NCBI RefSeq assembly: GCF_012349115.1
Contig: NZ_PQIG01000080.1
Span: forward strand, 25,676 to 89,675
Origin: Rhizobium ruizarguesonis
Lineage (GTDB): Bacteria > Pseudomonadota > Alphaproteobacteria > Rhizobiales > Rhizobiaceae
Length of the DNA stretch: 64,000 nucleotides
Direction of reading: 5' to 3'
Under the pieces are notes generated by a model. The model was not told the DNA's origin, did not search any database, and saw only the letters and a list, made by a program, of their open reading frames with translations. Positions 8,559-17,664 of this stretch are shown piece by piece. A program made the translations under genes and the position numbers. Positions within the stretch are counted from its first letter, which is position 1. Every line of letters begins with the position of its first letter.

Positions 8559-9044
8559 TCAACGCATGCGTTTGGCAAGATGATAGCTGCTTGCGACAAG
8601 GCAGACGAGGCCGAGCGGTAGAAAGAGGCGCAGGCCGATCACCAGGAACTGATAGACGGCGCTGATACTGGTGAAGACGAACTGGAAGGCCCAGACGATA
8701 CTGCCGAAGGGCGCGTGCCAGCGCGAATAGAAGATCCGGTATTCCATGGCGAAGAGGAAGGCAGTCATCAGGATCGTAGCTGCTGTCAGCGTTACGAAAA
8801 AAGCGGCAAAACGCGCTTCCGGCTGCCTGCCATAAGCAAAGAAGCGGGCAACCGGCAGGGCTAACGGCCAGGCAAACAGGCCGCCGGCGAAATAGAGCGC
8901 GGCAACCTCGGCAAGGCGGCTCGTCTGCAGCCCGTTGCGCAGGTAAAGGCCGAGCATGGCGGCGGCAAGCATCTGCATGCCCCAAAGCAACGCGCCGGCG
9001 ATCAGATCGGGGTAGGGCGGCCATGCAGCCCTAAGGCGATCCAT
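8559..9044 (-). CDS. Small integral membrane protein of unknown function
   Basis: 161 residues starting MDRLRAAWPPYPDLIAGALL; the frame is open further upstream, but that part overlaps the preceding gene and looks non-coding. Four hydrophobic segments can be seen: the GALLWGMQMLAAAMLGLYL region, ALYFAGGLFAWPLALPV, FFVTLTAATILMTAFLFAM and FLVIGLRLFLPLGLVCLVAS. It begins 2 bp after the DUF2259 stop codon, so it is the last gene of the rpe-DUF2259 operon. I do not recognise a family. Confidence 0.7.
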   Translation of the reverse strand: MDRLRAAWPPYPDLIAGALLWGMQMLAAAMLGLYLRNGLQTSRLAEVAALYFAGGLFAWPLALPVARFFAYGRQPEARFAAFFVTLTAATILMTAFLFAMEYRIFYSRWHAPFGSIVWAFQFVFTSISAVYQFLVIGLRLFLPLGLVCLVASSYHLAKRMR

Positions 9045-9046
9045 GC

Positions 9047-9772
9047 TCAGGGATGAACCGGAACGGCGATCCAGCGTCCGTTCCTTGTCGCATCGAAGGC
9101 CAGGACGAGGGCGATGTGAACCTGGTTTCCGCCTTCCGGCTGATAGACCACCGCACCGCCGATCCGGTATTCGACCGAACATGCGCGCTCGGCCGGAACG
9201 GCGGTGGCCTGGCGCGCCGCCTGTCGGTTCGGAGCGCCTTCCTTTTCGATCATCTGCAGGCTGAAGCCGATGACCCGTTTGTCGACCGCAGCGCAATCCT
9301 TCGGCGTCGGCAGCGGCATCTCGCCGAGCGAGAGCGTATAAGGCGCTTTCGGCGGACCGTCGGTCGCAAGCGTCGTGTAGCGGATCGTCTTCGAAGGCGA
9401 GCCGAGTTCGGTCGGCGGATTGAAGGCGGCGATCAGGCCGGGATTGGTCAGGAGATCGTATTTGTCCATCTGGCTGCGCGCCGCCGTCAGGTTCTGCCGC
9501 CGCGCCTTGGAAAGATTGGCATCCTTATCGGTCAGCTCCGTGTGGAAGGGCGTGCCCTCGAGATAGTGACCGTCTTCGGTATCGATGAAATAGGTGTTGG
9601 AGTAGGGAAGGTTGCCGCTCTCCTCGATGCCGAATTCCTGAAATCCGAAGACCTTGCCGTCGGCGGAAAAGCCGATCGGCTGGATATTGGCGATGTCTCC
9701 GGCAAGTGACAGGCCGGGCAGGCCGGCAAATGCGGCAGCAAGCATGCCACCAATGATCAGACGCTTGTTCAT
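9047..9772 (-). CDS. DUF2259 family secreted protein
   Basis: 241 residues with a Sec signal peptide (MNKRLIIGGMLAAAFAGLPG, cleavage probably after LSLA). The mature start GDIANIQPIGFSADGKVFGF is characteristic of DUF2259 predicted periplasmic proteins. Its ATG overlaps the rpe stop codon (ATGA), so translation is probably coupled. The function of the family is unknown. Confidence 0.85.
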   Translation of the reverse strand: MNKRLIIGGMLAAAFAGLPGLSLAGDIANIQPIGFSADGKVFGFQEFGIEESGNLPYSNTYFIDTEDGHYLEGTPFHTELTDKDANLSKARRQNLTAARSQMDKYDLLTNPGLIAAFNPPTELGSPSKTIRYTTLATDGPPKAPYTLSLGEMPLPTPKDCAAVDKRVIGFSLQMIEKEGAPNRQAARQATAVPAERACSVEYRIGGAVVYQPEGGNQVHIALVLAFDATRNGRWIAVPVHP

Positions 9773-10449
9773 GCTCGTGCCCCTTCAGCTGCCTGACGCA
9801 AATCGGCGACGGTCCGGCGATAATCCTCGACCGTATCGCCCTTGAAAATTGCCGAGCCGGCGACGAGGACGTTGCCGCCCGCCCGCGCGATATCAGGCGC
9901 CGTTTCCACCGTGACGCCGCCGTCAACCTGAAGTTCGATCGGCCGGTCACCGATCAGTGACTTCGCCGCCGCGATCTTTCCCGCCATCGCCGGAATGAAC
10001 TTCTGTCCACCGAAACCGGGATTGACCGACATGATCAGGATGAGGTCGACATCGTCGAGCACGTTCTCGATGGCGCTGAGCGGTGTCGCCGGATTGATCG
10101 TCACCCCGACCTTCTTGCCGAGGTTGCGGACGGTCTGCAGCGAGCGGTGCAGATGCGGTCCGGCTTCGGCATGGACGGTGATACGGTCGCAGCCGGCCTT
10201 GGCGAAGGCTTCGAGATAATCGTCGACCGGCGAGATCATCAGGTGGCAGTCGAAGGTGGCTGATGTATAGGAGCGCAGCGACTTGATGACATCGGGGCCG
10301 AAGGAGATGTTCGGCACGAAATGGCCGTCCATGACGTCGAGATGGATCCAGTCGGCGCCGGCGGCTGTCACGTCGCGCACCTCCTCGCCGAGCCTGGCGA
10401 AATCCGCTGCGAGGATCGAGGGGGCAATGCGAATGGGCAGCGTCATCAA
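9769..10449 (-). CDS. rpe: Ribulose-phosphate 3-epimerase
   Basis: 226 residues. Interconverts ribulose 5-phosphate and xylulose 5-phosphate in the pentose-phosphate and Calvin pathways. The TIM-barrel markers are all present: IAPSILAADFARLGEEV, HLDVMDGHFVPNISFGPDV, HLMISPVDDY, MSVNPGFGGQKFIP and LQVDGGV. It is followed with a 4-bp overlap by the DUF2259 gene. Confidence 0.96.
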   Translation of the reverse strand: MMTLPIRIAPSILAADFARLGEEVRDVTAAGADWIHLDVMDGHFVPNISFGPDVIKSLRSYTSATFDCHLMISPVDDYLEAFAKAGCDRITVHAEAGPHLHRSLQTVRNLGKKVGVTINPATPLSAIENVLDDVDLILIMSVNPGFGGQKFIPAMAGKIAAAKSLIGDRPIELQVDGGVTVETAPDIARAGGNVLVAGSAIFKGDTVEDYRRTVADLRQAAEGARA

Positions 10450-10507
10450 ATCTTACTCCGTATGGGCCGCCAGAGTGCGGGGCCTGAATTCAAGGCAGGC
10501 CCGCCGC

Positions 10508-11590
10508 TCATTGCGTCGGCGCGGCAGGTGGAAAAAAGCCGTTGCCCCGCCATTCGAGCAGGCGGTAGGGATTTTGCGAAAGTTCATGCGCACCGGTGAA
10601 GGCAATAGTGCCGACCGGTGTCTGGAATGTCGTGCCGAGAAGCGTCTCCTGGAGGGGCTTGCCCGCCGCAGCGGCGGCTTGCCCGGCCTGGCCGGCAATG
10701 AGGGCCGCGGCGAGCGACGGCAGGACATAGCCTTCCGGCTCGATGCCCTTGGCGTGCAGCGCGTCGGCAGCAGCCGTGCCTTCCGGCAGGAGGGCGTATT
10801 CGGGCAGGGCGACGGCGCGTACGCCTGAATCAAGCGGCAGTGGCTGGTCGGCAGCGCGCATGGCATCGCCGCCGAGGATGGACAGCTGGATGTTCTCGGC
10901 CTTGGCGTCGCGGGCGATGACGGCTACGTCGTTGCGGTCGCCGCCGATGAAGACCCTGGTGGCGCCGGCCCGTTTCAGGCGGCGGACAAGGGAGATCTGC
11001 TGCTCCTGTCCCGGACGGTAGGTATCGGTAAAGACCGGCTTCAGACCGTTCTGCTCCAGCGCATTGCGCACCGCTTCCGTCAGTTCGCGGCCATGAATGG
11101 TGCCGTCCTCGATCAGGGCGATCGGATCGGCGGCCCAGTCCTTCAGGATCATCTCGATGATCTTTGCCGCCTCGGCACCGTCGGCGGGCGCCGCCCGGAA
11201 GAGCGGCCAGCCGTTCTTCAACGCATCTTCCATCAGGATGCGGGAGCGCACGGAGACGGTGATCGCGGGAATGTTGGCGTCCTTCAGCTTCGGCAGCGCG
11301 CCTTCCAGCGTTTCGCTGCAGAGAAAGCCGATTGCAACCTGTACCTTGGCATTGACAAGCGCATCGGCGACCGCAGCACCACTATTGTCCTCGCAAGTCT
11401 CGTTGATGGCGACGAGGGTATTTCCCGACCGCTGAATCTCGAAGCCGGCGCCGGCGGTAATCTGGGCGCCGAGCAGGGCGAGCGGGCCGTTCTGAGGGGC
11501 GACGACGCCGATCGTCACGCCGGCCGCATGGCTTTCAGCCGCCGCTCCCAGCAGCGCCAGAAAAGCTGCTATGCCACGCAGGTTGATCAT
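10508..11590 (-). CDS. Periplasmic leucine-binding-type substrate-binding protein
   Basis: 360 residues: a signal peptide (MINLRGIAAFLALLGAAAES, cleaved near SHAA), then a type 1 periplasmic-binding fold of the branched-chain amino-acid receptor class (VTIGVVAPQNGPLALLGAQI, AIGFLCSETLEGALP, VFTDTYRPGQEQQISLVRRL). It ends in FFPPAAPTQ. No permease or ATPase genes are adjacent, so it may be an orphan receptor or serve a transporter encoded elsewhere. The ligand cannot be read from the sequence. Confidence 0.85.
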   Translation of the reverse strand: MINLRGIAAFLALLGAAAESHAAGVTIGVVAPQNGPLALLGAQITAGAGFEIQRSGNTLVAINETCEDNSGAAVADALVNAKVQVAIGFLCSETLEGALPKLKDANIPAITVSVRSRILMEDALKNGWPLFRAAPADGAEAAKIIEMILKDWAADPIALIEDGTIHGRELTEAVRNALEQNGLKPVFTDTYRPGQEQQISLVRRLKRAGATRVFIGGDRNDVAVIARDAKAENIQLSILGGDAMRAADQPLPLDSGVRAVALPEYALLPEGTAAADALHAKGIEPEGYVLPSLAAALIAGQAGQAAAAAGKPLQETLLGTTFQTPVGTIAFTGAHELSQNPYRLLEWRGNGFFPPAAPTQ

Positions 11591-11773
11591 GAAAGGCGGA
11601 GATCCCTAGCCATCGTCCATGCCCTTTTATCCGCAAGGCCGCGATCGTCAAAGAAAAACAAGCGCAACACGGCGCTTTTCACCGGTCCTATTGTAGAAAA
11701 GGTAACCGATGCTCGCCATATTGGCGCGATAGCAAGTCGATCCAGGCAGAATAGCGCGCGCACGGAGAAGCAG

Positions 11774-12268
11774 GTGTTGAACAGGCAGCATATCGACCCC
11801 GGCCTTTATCGCGATGCCATGAGCCGTTATGCCGGCCATGTGCAGCTCGTGACGACGGCAATGGGCGAGCTGCGCCGTGGTGTTACCATCACCGCCGCCT
11901 GCTCGGTCTCGGACAATCCGGCCTCGGTGCTGATCTGCCTCAACAACACCAATCCGAAGAACGAAATCTTCTTCCGCAGCGGCATCTTCGCGCTAAACAC
12001 GCTCGGCGCCCATCACCAGGGCGTTGCCGACGCCTTTTCCGGGCGGACGTCGCTTGCCAATGACGACCGTTTCGCCAGCGCCCGTTTCGAGATGCTTGCC
12101 ACCGGTGCGCCCGTGCTGGCCGACGCGCTTGCCGCCTTCGATTGCCGGGTGATCGATATCAAGGAAATGCCGACGCACAATGTCATCTTCGGTGAGGTCG
12201 CGGCTGTCCGCTTCAGCGAAAAACATCCGGCGCTCATCTATATGAACCGGGATTATCACGCGCTGTGA
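11774..12268 (+). CDS. Flavin reductase domain protein
   Basis: 164 residues of the split-barrel flavin reductase fold (FMN-binding, as in RutF/HpaC). Family blocks include YRDAMSRYAGHVQLVTTAM, RGVTITAACSVSDNPASVLI, CLNNTNPKN, FALNTLG and CRVIDIKEMPTHNVIFGEV. Such proteins usually pass reduced FMN/FAD to a partner monooxygenase; none is nearby. The start is a GTG at 11774 with GGAG at 11764-11767; no ATG gives the conserved N-terminus. Confidence 0.85.
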   Translation: MLNRQHIDPGLYRDAMSRYAGHVQLVTTAMGELRRGVTITAACSVSDNPASVLICLNNTNPKNEIFFRSGIFALNTLGAHHQGVADAFSGRTSLANDDRFASARFEMLATGAPVLADALAAFDCRVIDIKEMPTHNVIFGEVAAVRFSEKHPALIYMNRDYHAL

Positions 12269-12270
12269 TT

Positions 12271-12306
12271 AGAGCGCCTTGCGTCCTTTCGGACGCACAG
12301 CGCTCT
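12271..12306. repeat. Nested palindrome directly after the flavin reductase gene
   Basis: Outer arms AGAGCGC / GCGCTCT and inner arms TGCGTCC / GGACGCA around TTTC form a long hairpin starting three bases after the stop codon. It resembles, but is not the same as, the GCGCGTCT-type repeats at 49281 and 55901. It could slow 3' decay of the message or weakly terminate. Confidence 0.6.
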
Positions 12307-12362
12307 AACACTTTGAATCGACGCATCGCGCTAGGGTGGCCGGGATTTCGAGGGAATAGAGA

Positions 12363-12680
12363 ATGGACAATGCCGGGATCGAGGAAATGTTTCAGGGGCT
12401 CGGCCCCGTCACGGTCAAGCGCATGTTCGGCGGCAAAGGCATCTATCATCTCGGGCGCATCATCGCGCTCGAAGTGCGCGACGAGATGCTGCTGAAGGCC
12501 GACGAGACGAGCGCCCCGGAATTTGCCGCTGCCGGCGCTATGCAATGGACTTATGAGGGAAAGAACGGCAAGCCGGTGAAGATGCCCTACTGGTCGATCC
12601 CCGATGAGGCCTACGACGATCCCGATCTGATGGCAAAATGGGTGCGGCTTGCCTATGAGGCGTCGCTTCGCGCCGAATAG
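12363..12680 (+). CDS. TfoX N-terminal domain protein
   Basis: 105 residues, containing only the TfoX N-terminal domain: FQGLGPVTVKRMFGGKGIYH, then DEMLLKADETS and MPYWSIPDEAYDDPD. TfoX/Sxy is a competence regulator in gamma-proteobacteria, but the short stand-alone N-terminal domain is common in rhizobia and has no proven role. The stop codon abuts the stop of the converging Nudix gene. Confidence 0.85.
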   Translation: MDNAGIEEMFQGLGPVTVKRMFGGKGIYHLGRIIALEVRDEMLLKADETSAPEFAAAGAMQWTYEGKNGKPVKMPYWSIPDEAYDDPDLMAKWVRLAYEASLRAE

Positions 12681-13106
12681 CTATTCGCCACGCTCGGCAA
12701 CAGGCAAAGCTGCTATCGCGGCCTTGGTGAAGGCCGACAGCGGCTCGGGCAGATTTGTCAGGGGAAACCAGCCGAAATCCGAAAGCTTGTCCGGTTCGGT
12801 CAATTGAGGCTCGCCCTCGACGTCGCGGGCGAGATAGAGGATCGAAATCCAGTGTTGGCGATCGGCCTCGATAATCTGCTCGCTCATGCAGAGGCGTTCG
12901 ATGCGACCGATCGTCAGGCCGGTTTCCTCTTCGGCCTCGCGGCGCGCAGCTTCCTCAGCCGGCTCCATATGATCGACCTTGCCGCCGACGATATTCCAAT
13001 AGCCGGCTTCAGGCGGATGCATGCGTTTGTAAAGAAGGATCCTGGCGTCGCGCAGAATCACCAGGCCGACGCCGAGACCCGGAAAATCAAGACCGGGCCT
13101 GCCCAT
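12681..13106 (-). CDS. Nudix hydrolase
   Basis: 141 residues. The Nudix box follows the G-x5-E-x7-R-E-x2-E-E-x-G-L pattern, seen as GGKVDHMEPAEEAARREAEE followed by ETGL. The N-terminus has VGLVILRDARILLYKRMHPP and the C-terminus DFGWFPLTNLPEPLSAF, close to NudG/MutT-like NTP pyrophosphatases. The substrate is uncertain. It begins 7 bp after the stop of the helicase gene on the same strand. Confidence 0.88.
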   Translation of the reverse strand: MGRPGLDFPGLGVGLVILRDARILLYKRMHPPEAGYWNIVGGKVDHMEPAEEAARREAEEETGLTIGRIERLCMSEQIIEADRQHWISILYLARDVEGEPQLTEPDKLSDFGWFPLTNLPEPLSAFTKAAIAALPVAERGE

Positions 13107-13113
13107 TGGAAGT

Positions 13114-14679
<1,566 letters not shown>

Positions 14680-14818
14680 TCAGGTTCGGCCGAACTCTGA
14701 ACGAGTCGGCGGGATTGCATGCCGCAATGCAGCGCGACATAGCCCCGAATGGCCGGCAAGTCAAGAAATAGAGACGCCGCACCCATTGCAGAGTGAAGCG
14801 TTGGTTACCGGGCAGGAG

Positions 14819-16186
14819 TTACTTGATATAGGTGGCGAGTTTAAGGCCGGCATTCATGAAATATACTGGATCGACGGCATGGCCGTCCTGTCGCACTTCA
14901 TAGTGCAGGTGCGTGCCCGTCGAGCGGCCGGTGCTGCCGGCAAGGCCGATGACGTCGTTGCGATCGACCGTGTCGCCGACCTTGACCAGAACCTCCGACA
15001 TATGCCCGTAGCGGGTCGAGATGCCGTTGCCGTGATCGACCTCGACCATGTTGCCGTAGCCGCCGGTCCAGCCGGCCGAAATCACCTTGCCTGGTGCCGT
15101 CGGGCGGATCCTTTCGCCCGGCGAAAAGCGGAAGTCGATGCCGGAATGGAGCGCGAGGCGGCCGAGGAATGGATCACGGCGGTTGCCGAAGGGGCTGGTC
15201 ACGTCCTTGCCGACAGCGGGATTGCGGAAGGGCAGGGATTCGGCAGTGCTGCGCACTGCTTCGAGCCGGGTCAGCGCGCCGTCGAGCGCGACCAGCGAAT
15301 TGTTGAAGCCGTCATTGCTTTCCGGCTCGACATAGGGGCCGCCGACCGCATCGTCATCGTCTTTCTCGGCAGCGCTCTCGGGCATCGGAATCTTGAAGCG
15401 GGTCAGCACGGTCTCGATGGCGTTGGCGGCATTGCCGGCATCGCTCGTCAGCTGTTCGACACGACTGCGCTGATCCTGTTCGACATCTTTCAGCGACAGC
15501 GTCACCTTGGAGAAGATGCGGTCGGCACGGTCGCCGACCGTTTCGGCAGCCGGCACATAGGCGAGCGTCGAATTGTCGGGCGTCGCATCGGCGGGCGCGC
15601 CGCTCGCCAGCTGTTTCTCGATCGCCTCGATGCCGCTATCGGCTAGCGATGCACGCTTGTCCTTGATATCGGGCGCATAAGACTGAACGGGGGAAGTCGG
15701 CGGGGGCAGGGCGCCGTCCTTTTCCGTCAAGCCGGAGCTTTCGGCCCGGTCGAGCAGATTGTCGAGTTTGCCATGGCGCGAGGTGAGCGCCATCTGCTGC
15801 TCCATCAGCTTGTCGACCTTGTCTTCGACCACCTGCTGGTCGAGAAGCTGGCGGGAGGTGATGCGGTCGACCTGCGCGCGGAGGGCGGCGATGCGGTCTT
15901 CAAAGTCGTGCTGCATGCGCGCCTGGCGGGCCATGGTGGCGCCGATCAGATCGTCGCGCAGCACGAGATAGGACGTCGCCAGGAGGTAGCCGATCGAGAA
16001 GACACCGACGAAGCAGAAGGCCAGCGCAGCCATCCAGGGCCGGACCGTTATATGGCGGACCTTGTCGCCGCTTGCCAGGATGAGGATATGTTCCTGTGCC
16101 CGCCTGCCGAATACCCGGTGCTGATGTCCGCTGTTCACGCAGGCTCTCCCGATTGATGCTCTACGCCTCTTTCGGAAATTAGACAC
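14819..16186 (-). CDS. Membrane-anchored LytM/M23 peptidoglycan endopeptidase
   Basis: 455 residues. A basic cytoplasmic N-terminus, one transmembrane segment (PWMAALAFCFVGVFSIGYLL, about 50-70), a coiled-coil region (about 80-150, ARMQHDFEDRIAALRAQVDR), a Pro/Ala/Asp-rich linker, and a C-terminal M23 domain (about 330-450). The zinc and catalytic residues are intact: ALHSGIDFRF (His, Asp) and THLHYEV (His-x-His). It resembles the envelope M23 peptidases of Rhizobiales such as RgsM, implicated in polar growth; that identity is inferred from architecture only. Confidence 0.88.
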   Translation of the reverse strand: MSNFRKRRRASIGRACVNSGHQHRVFGRRAQEHILILASGDKVRHITVRPWMAALAFCFVGVFSIGYLLATSYLVLRDDLIGATMARQARMQHDFEDRIAALRAQVDRITSRQLLDQQVVEDKVDKLMEQQMALTSRHGKLDNLLDRAESSGLTEKDGALPPPTSPVQSYAPDIKDKRASLADSGIEAIEKQLASGAPADATPDNSTLAYVPAAETVGDRADRIFSKVTLSLKDVEQDQRSRVEQLTSDAGNAANAIETVLTRFKIPMPESAAEKDDDDAVGGPYVEPESNDGFNNSLVALDGALTRLEAVRSTAESLPFRNPAVGKDVTSPFGNRRDPFLGRLALHSGIDFRFSPGERIRPTAPGKVISAGWTGGYGNMVEVDHGNGISTRYGHMSEVLVKVGDTVDRNDVIGLAGSTGRSTGTHLHYEVRQDGHAVDPVYFMNAGLKLATYIK

Positions 16187-16242
16187 CGTTATGGTTAATG
16201 AATGCTTTCATTGCCGCAGTCGCATCATAAATTTCAGTGACT

Positions 16243-17070
16243 TCAAGCGTGGCTGATCGATGCGAGCGAGCGGTAGAAGGACGGCGTCAGCCCAGCCTCG
16301 GCGCGGGCAAGGTCGTTGAAGGGCGGCTTCAGCGGTCCGCGGAAATTGGCCCGCACCAGCTCCTGGAAGGCTTTTGCCGGGTCACGCTTCTCGCGGGCGC
16401 AGAGAAAGCGGAACCATTTTGCGCCGACGGCGACATGGCCTTTCTCGTCGTTGTAGATGACGTCGAGGACATCGGCACTTTCGAGGTCGCCGGTCTGACG
16501 CATCTTCGCCTGCAACGACGGCGTGACGTCGAGGCCGCGGGCTTCGAGAATCAGCGGCACGACGGCGATCCTTGCCGTCAGGTCGTTGCGGGTCGAATGG
16601 GCGGCCTGCCAGAGCCCGTCATGGGCGGGCAGATCGCCGTAATCGGCGCCGAGATCGTTGAGCCTGGCGCGCACCATGCGGAAATGCTTCGCCTCCTCGA
16701 AGGCGACCTGCATCCAGCCGTCGAAAAAGGAATTCGGCACCTGTTCGGTCGCGAATCGCGCGACGATATCGAGCGCCAGATCGACGGCGTTGAGTTCGAT
16801 ATGGGCGATGGCGTGCAGCAGCGCGATCCGCCCTTTGAGCGTGTGCAGCGAGCGCTTCTCCACCTGGGTCGGCGGCGTCAGCACCGGTTTGTCAGGACGG
16901 CCGGGCCTGTCGGGCAGCGCCGCATCGAGCGGCGAGCGCAGCGACACCCGACGGGCGAACCAGCGGGTGGCGCTTTCCTGCGCAAGTGCCGTCTTGCGGT
17001 CGAGATCGGCGGAAGAGATCGCATCGATGGCGCCGCCGCGCAGCGAGGTTATCGTGAGATCCCCGGTCAC
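16243..17070 (-). CDS. DUF455 family ferritin-like protein
   Basis: 275 residues. The middle has a ferritin-like set of metal-ligand motifs: AHIELNAVDLALDIVARF, QVAFEEAKHFRMV and DVIYNDEKGHVAVGAKWF, with Glu and His spaced as in di-iron four-helix bundles. The family is of unknown function. The start is a GTG at 17070 overlapping the stop of the peroxiredoxin gene (GTGA), so the two are probably translated together, suggesting an oxidative-stress or metal link (inference). Confidence 0.85.
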   Translation of the reverse strand: MTGDLTITSLRGGAIDAISSADLDRKTALAQESATRWFARRVSLRSPLDAALPDRPGRPDKPVLTPPTQVEKRSLHTLKGRIALLHAIAHIELNAVDLALDIVARFATEQVPNSFFDGWMQVAFEEAKHFRMVRARLNDLGADYGDLPAHDGLWQAAHSTRNDLTARIAVVPLILEARGLDVTPSLQAKMRQTGDLESADVLDVIYNDEKGHVAVGAKWFRFLCAREKRDPAKAFQELVRANFRGPLKPPFNDLARAEAGLTPSFYRSLASISHA

Positions 17071-17540
17071 GCGGCCAGGTTCCTCACGGCCTCGAGCACG
17101 GTCTCGGCATGGCCCTGCACCTTCACCTTTTGCCAGATGGTGGCGATCGTGCCGTCCTGGCGGATGAGGAAGGTGGTGCGCTCGACGCCCATGAAGTTGC
17201 GGCCGTACATGCTCTTTTCCTTCCAGACGCCATAGGCCTGCAGCGTCGTCTTTTCCTCGTCCGAGGCGAGCGCTACCGAAAGACGGTGCTTCTTGATGAA
17301 CTTGTCATGGCAGGTGGCCGAATCGGGCGACATGCCGATGACGGCAGCACCGGCCGCCTCGAACTCGCTTGCCAACGCGGTGAAAGCCAATGATTCGGCG
17401 GTGCAGCCCGTCGTATCGTCCTTGGGATAGAAGAACAGAACAAGCGGTCTGCCGTGGAATTCGGCCAGCGAGACGCGGCCGCCGCCGTCGCGGGGAAGGT
17501 TGAAATCAGGGGCCGAGACGCCGATGCCAGGAACCGCCAT
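17067..17540 (-). CDS. bcp: Peroxiredoxin, Bcp/PrxQ family
   Basis: 157 residues. Thioredoxin-fold peroxidase with FFYPKDDTTGCTAESLAF holding the peroxidatic Cys, and FLIRQDGTIATIWQKVKVQG near the end. Two details differ from typical Bcp: the usual TPGC reads TTGC, and the resolving Cys expected five residues after the peroxidatic Cys is absent (AESLA). Another Cys (SPDSATCHDKF) could serve, or the enzyme may be 1-Cys. It is the first gene of a two-gene operon with DUF455, divergent from the AsmA-like gene. Confidence 0.9.
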   Translation of the reverse strand: MAVPGIGVSAPDFNLPRDGGGRVSLAEFHGRPLVLFFYPKDDTTGCTAESLAFTALASEFEAAGAAVIGMSPDSATCHDKFIKKHRLSVALASDEEKTTLQAYGVWKEKSMYGRNFMGVERTTFLIRQDGTIATIWQKVKVQGHAETVLEAVRNLAA

Positions 17541-17664
17541 TAGGAAAACCTTTCTTTTGCCGGGTTTGTGGATGACACTTTCTCTCCCCGAATTATATAG
17601 TGGACGGAAACCCGTCCAGCATGGCCGGGTTCAATTCTTCACTTAAGGGAGAGCCCGAGGGCGC

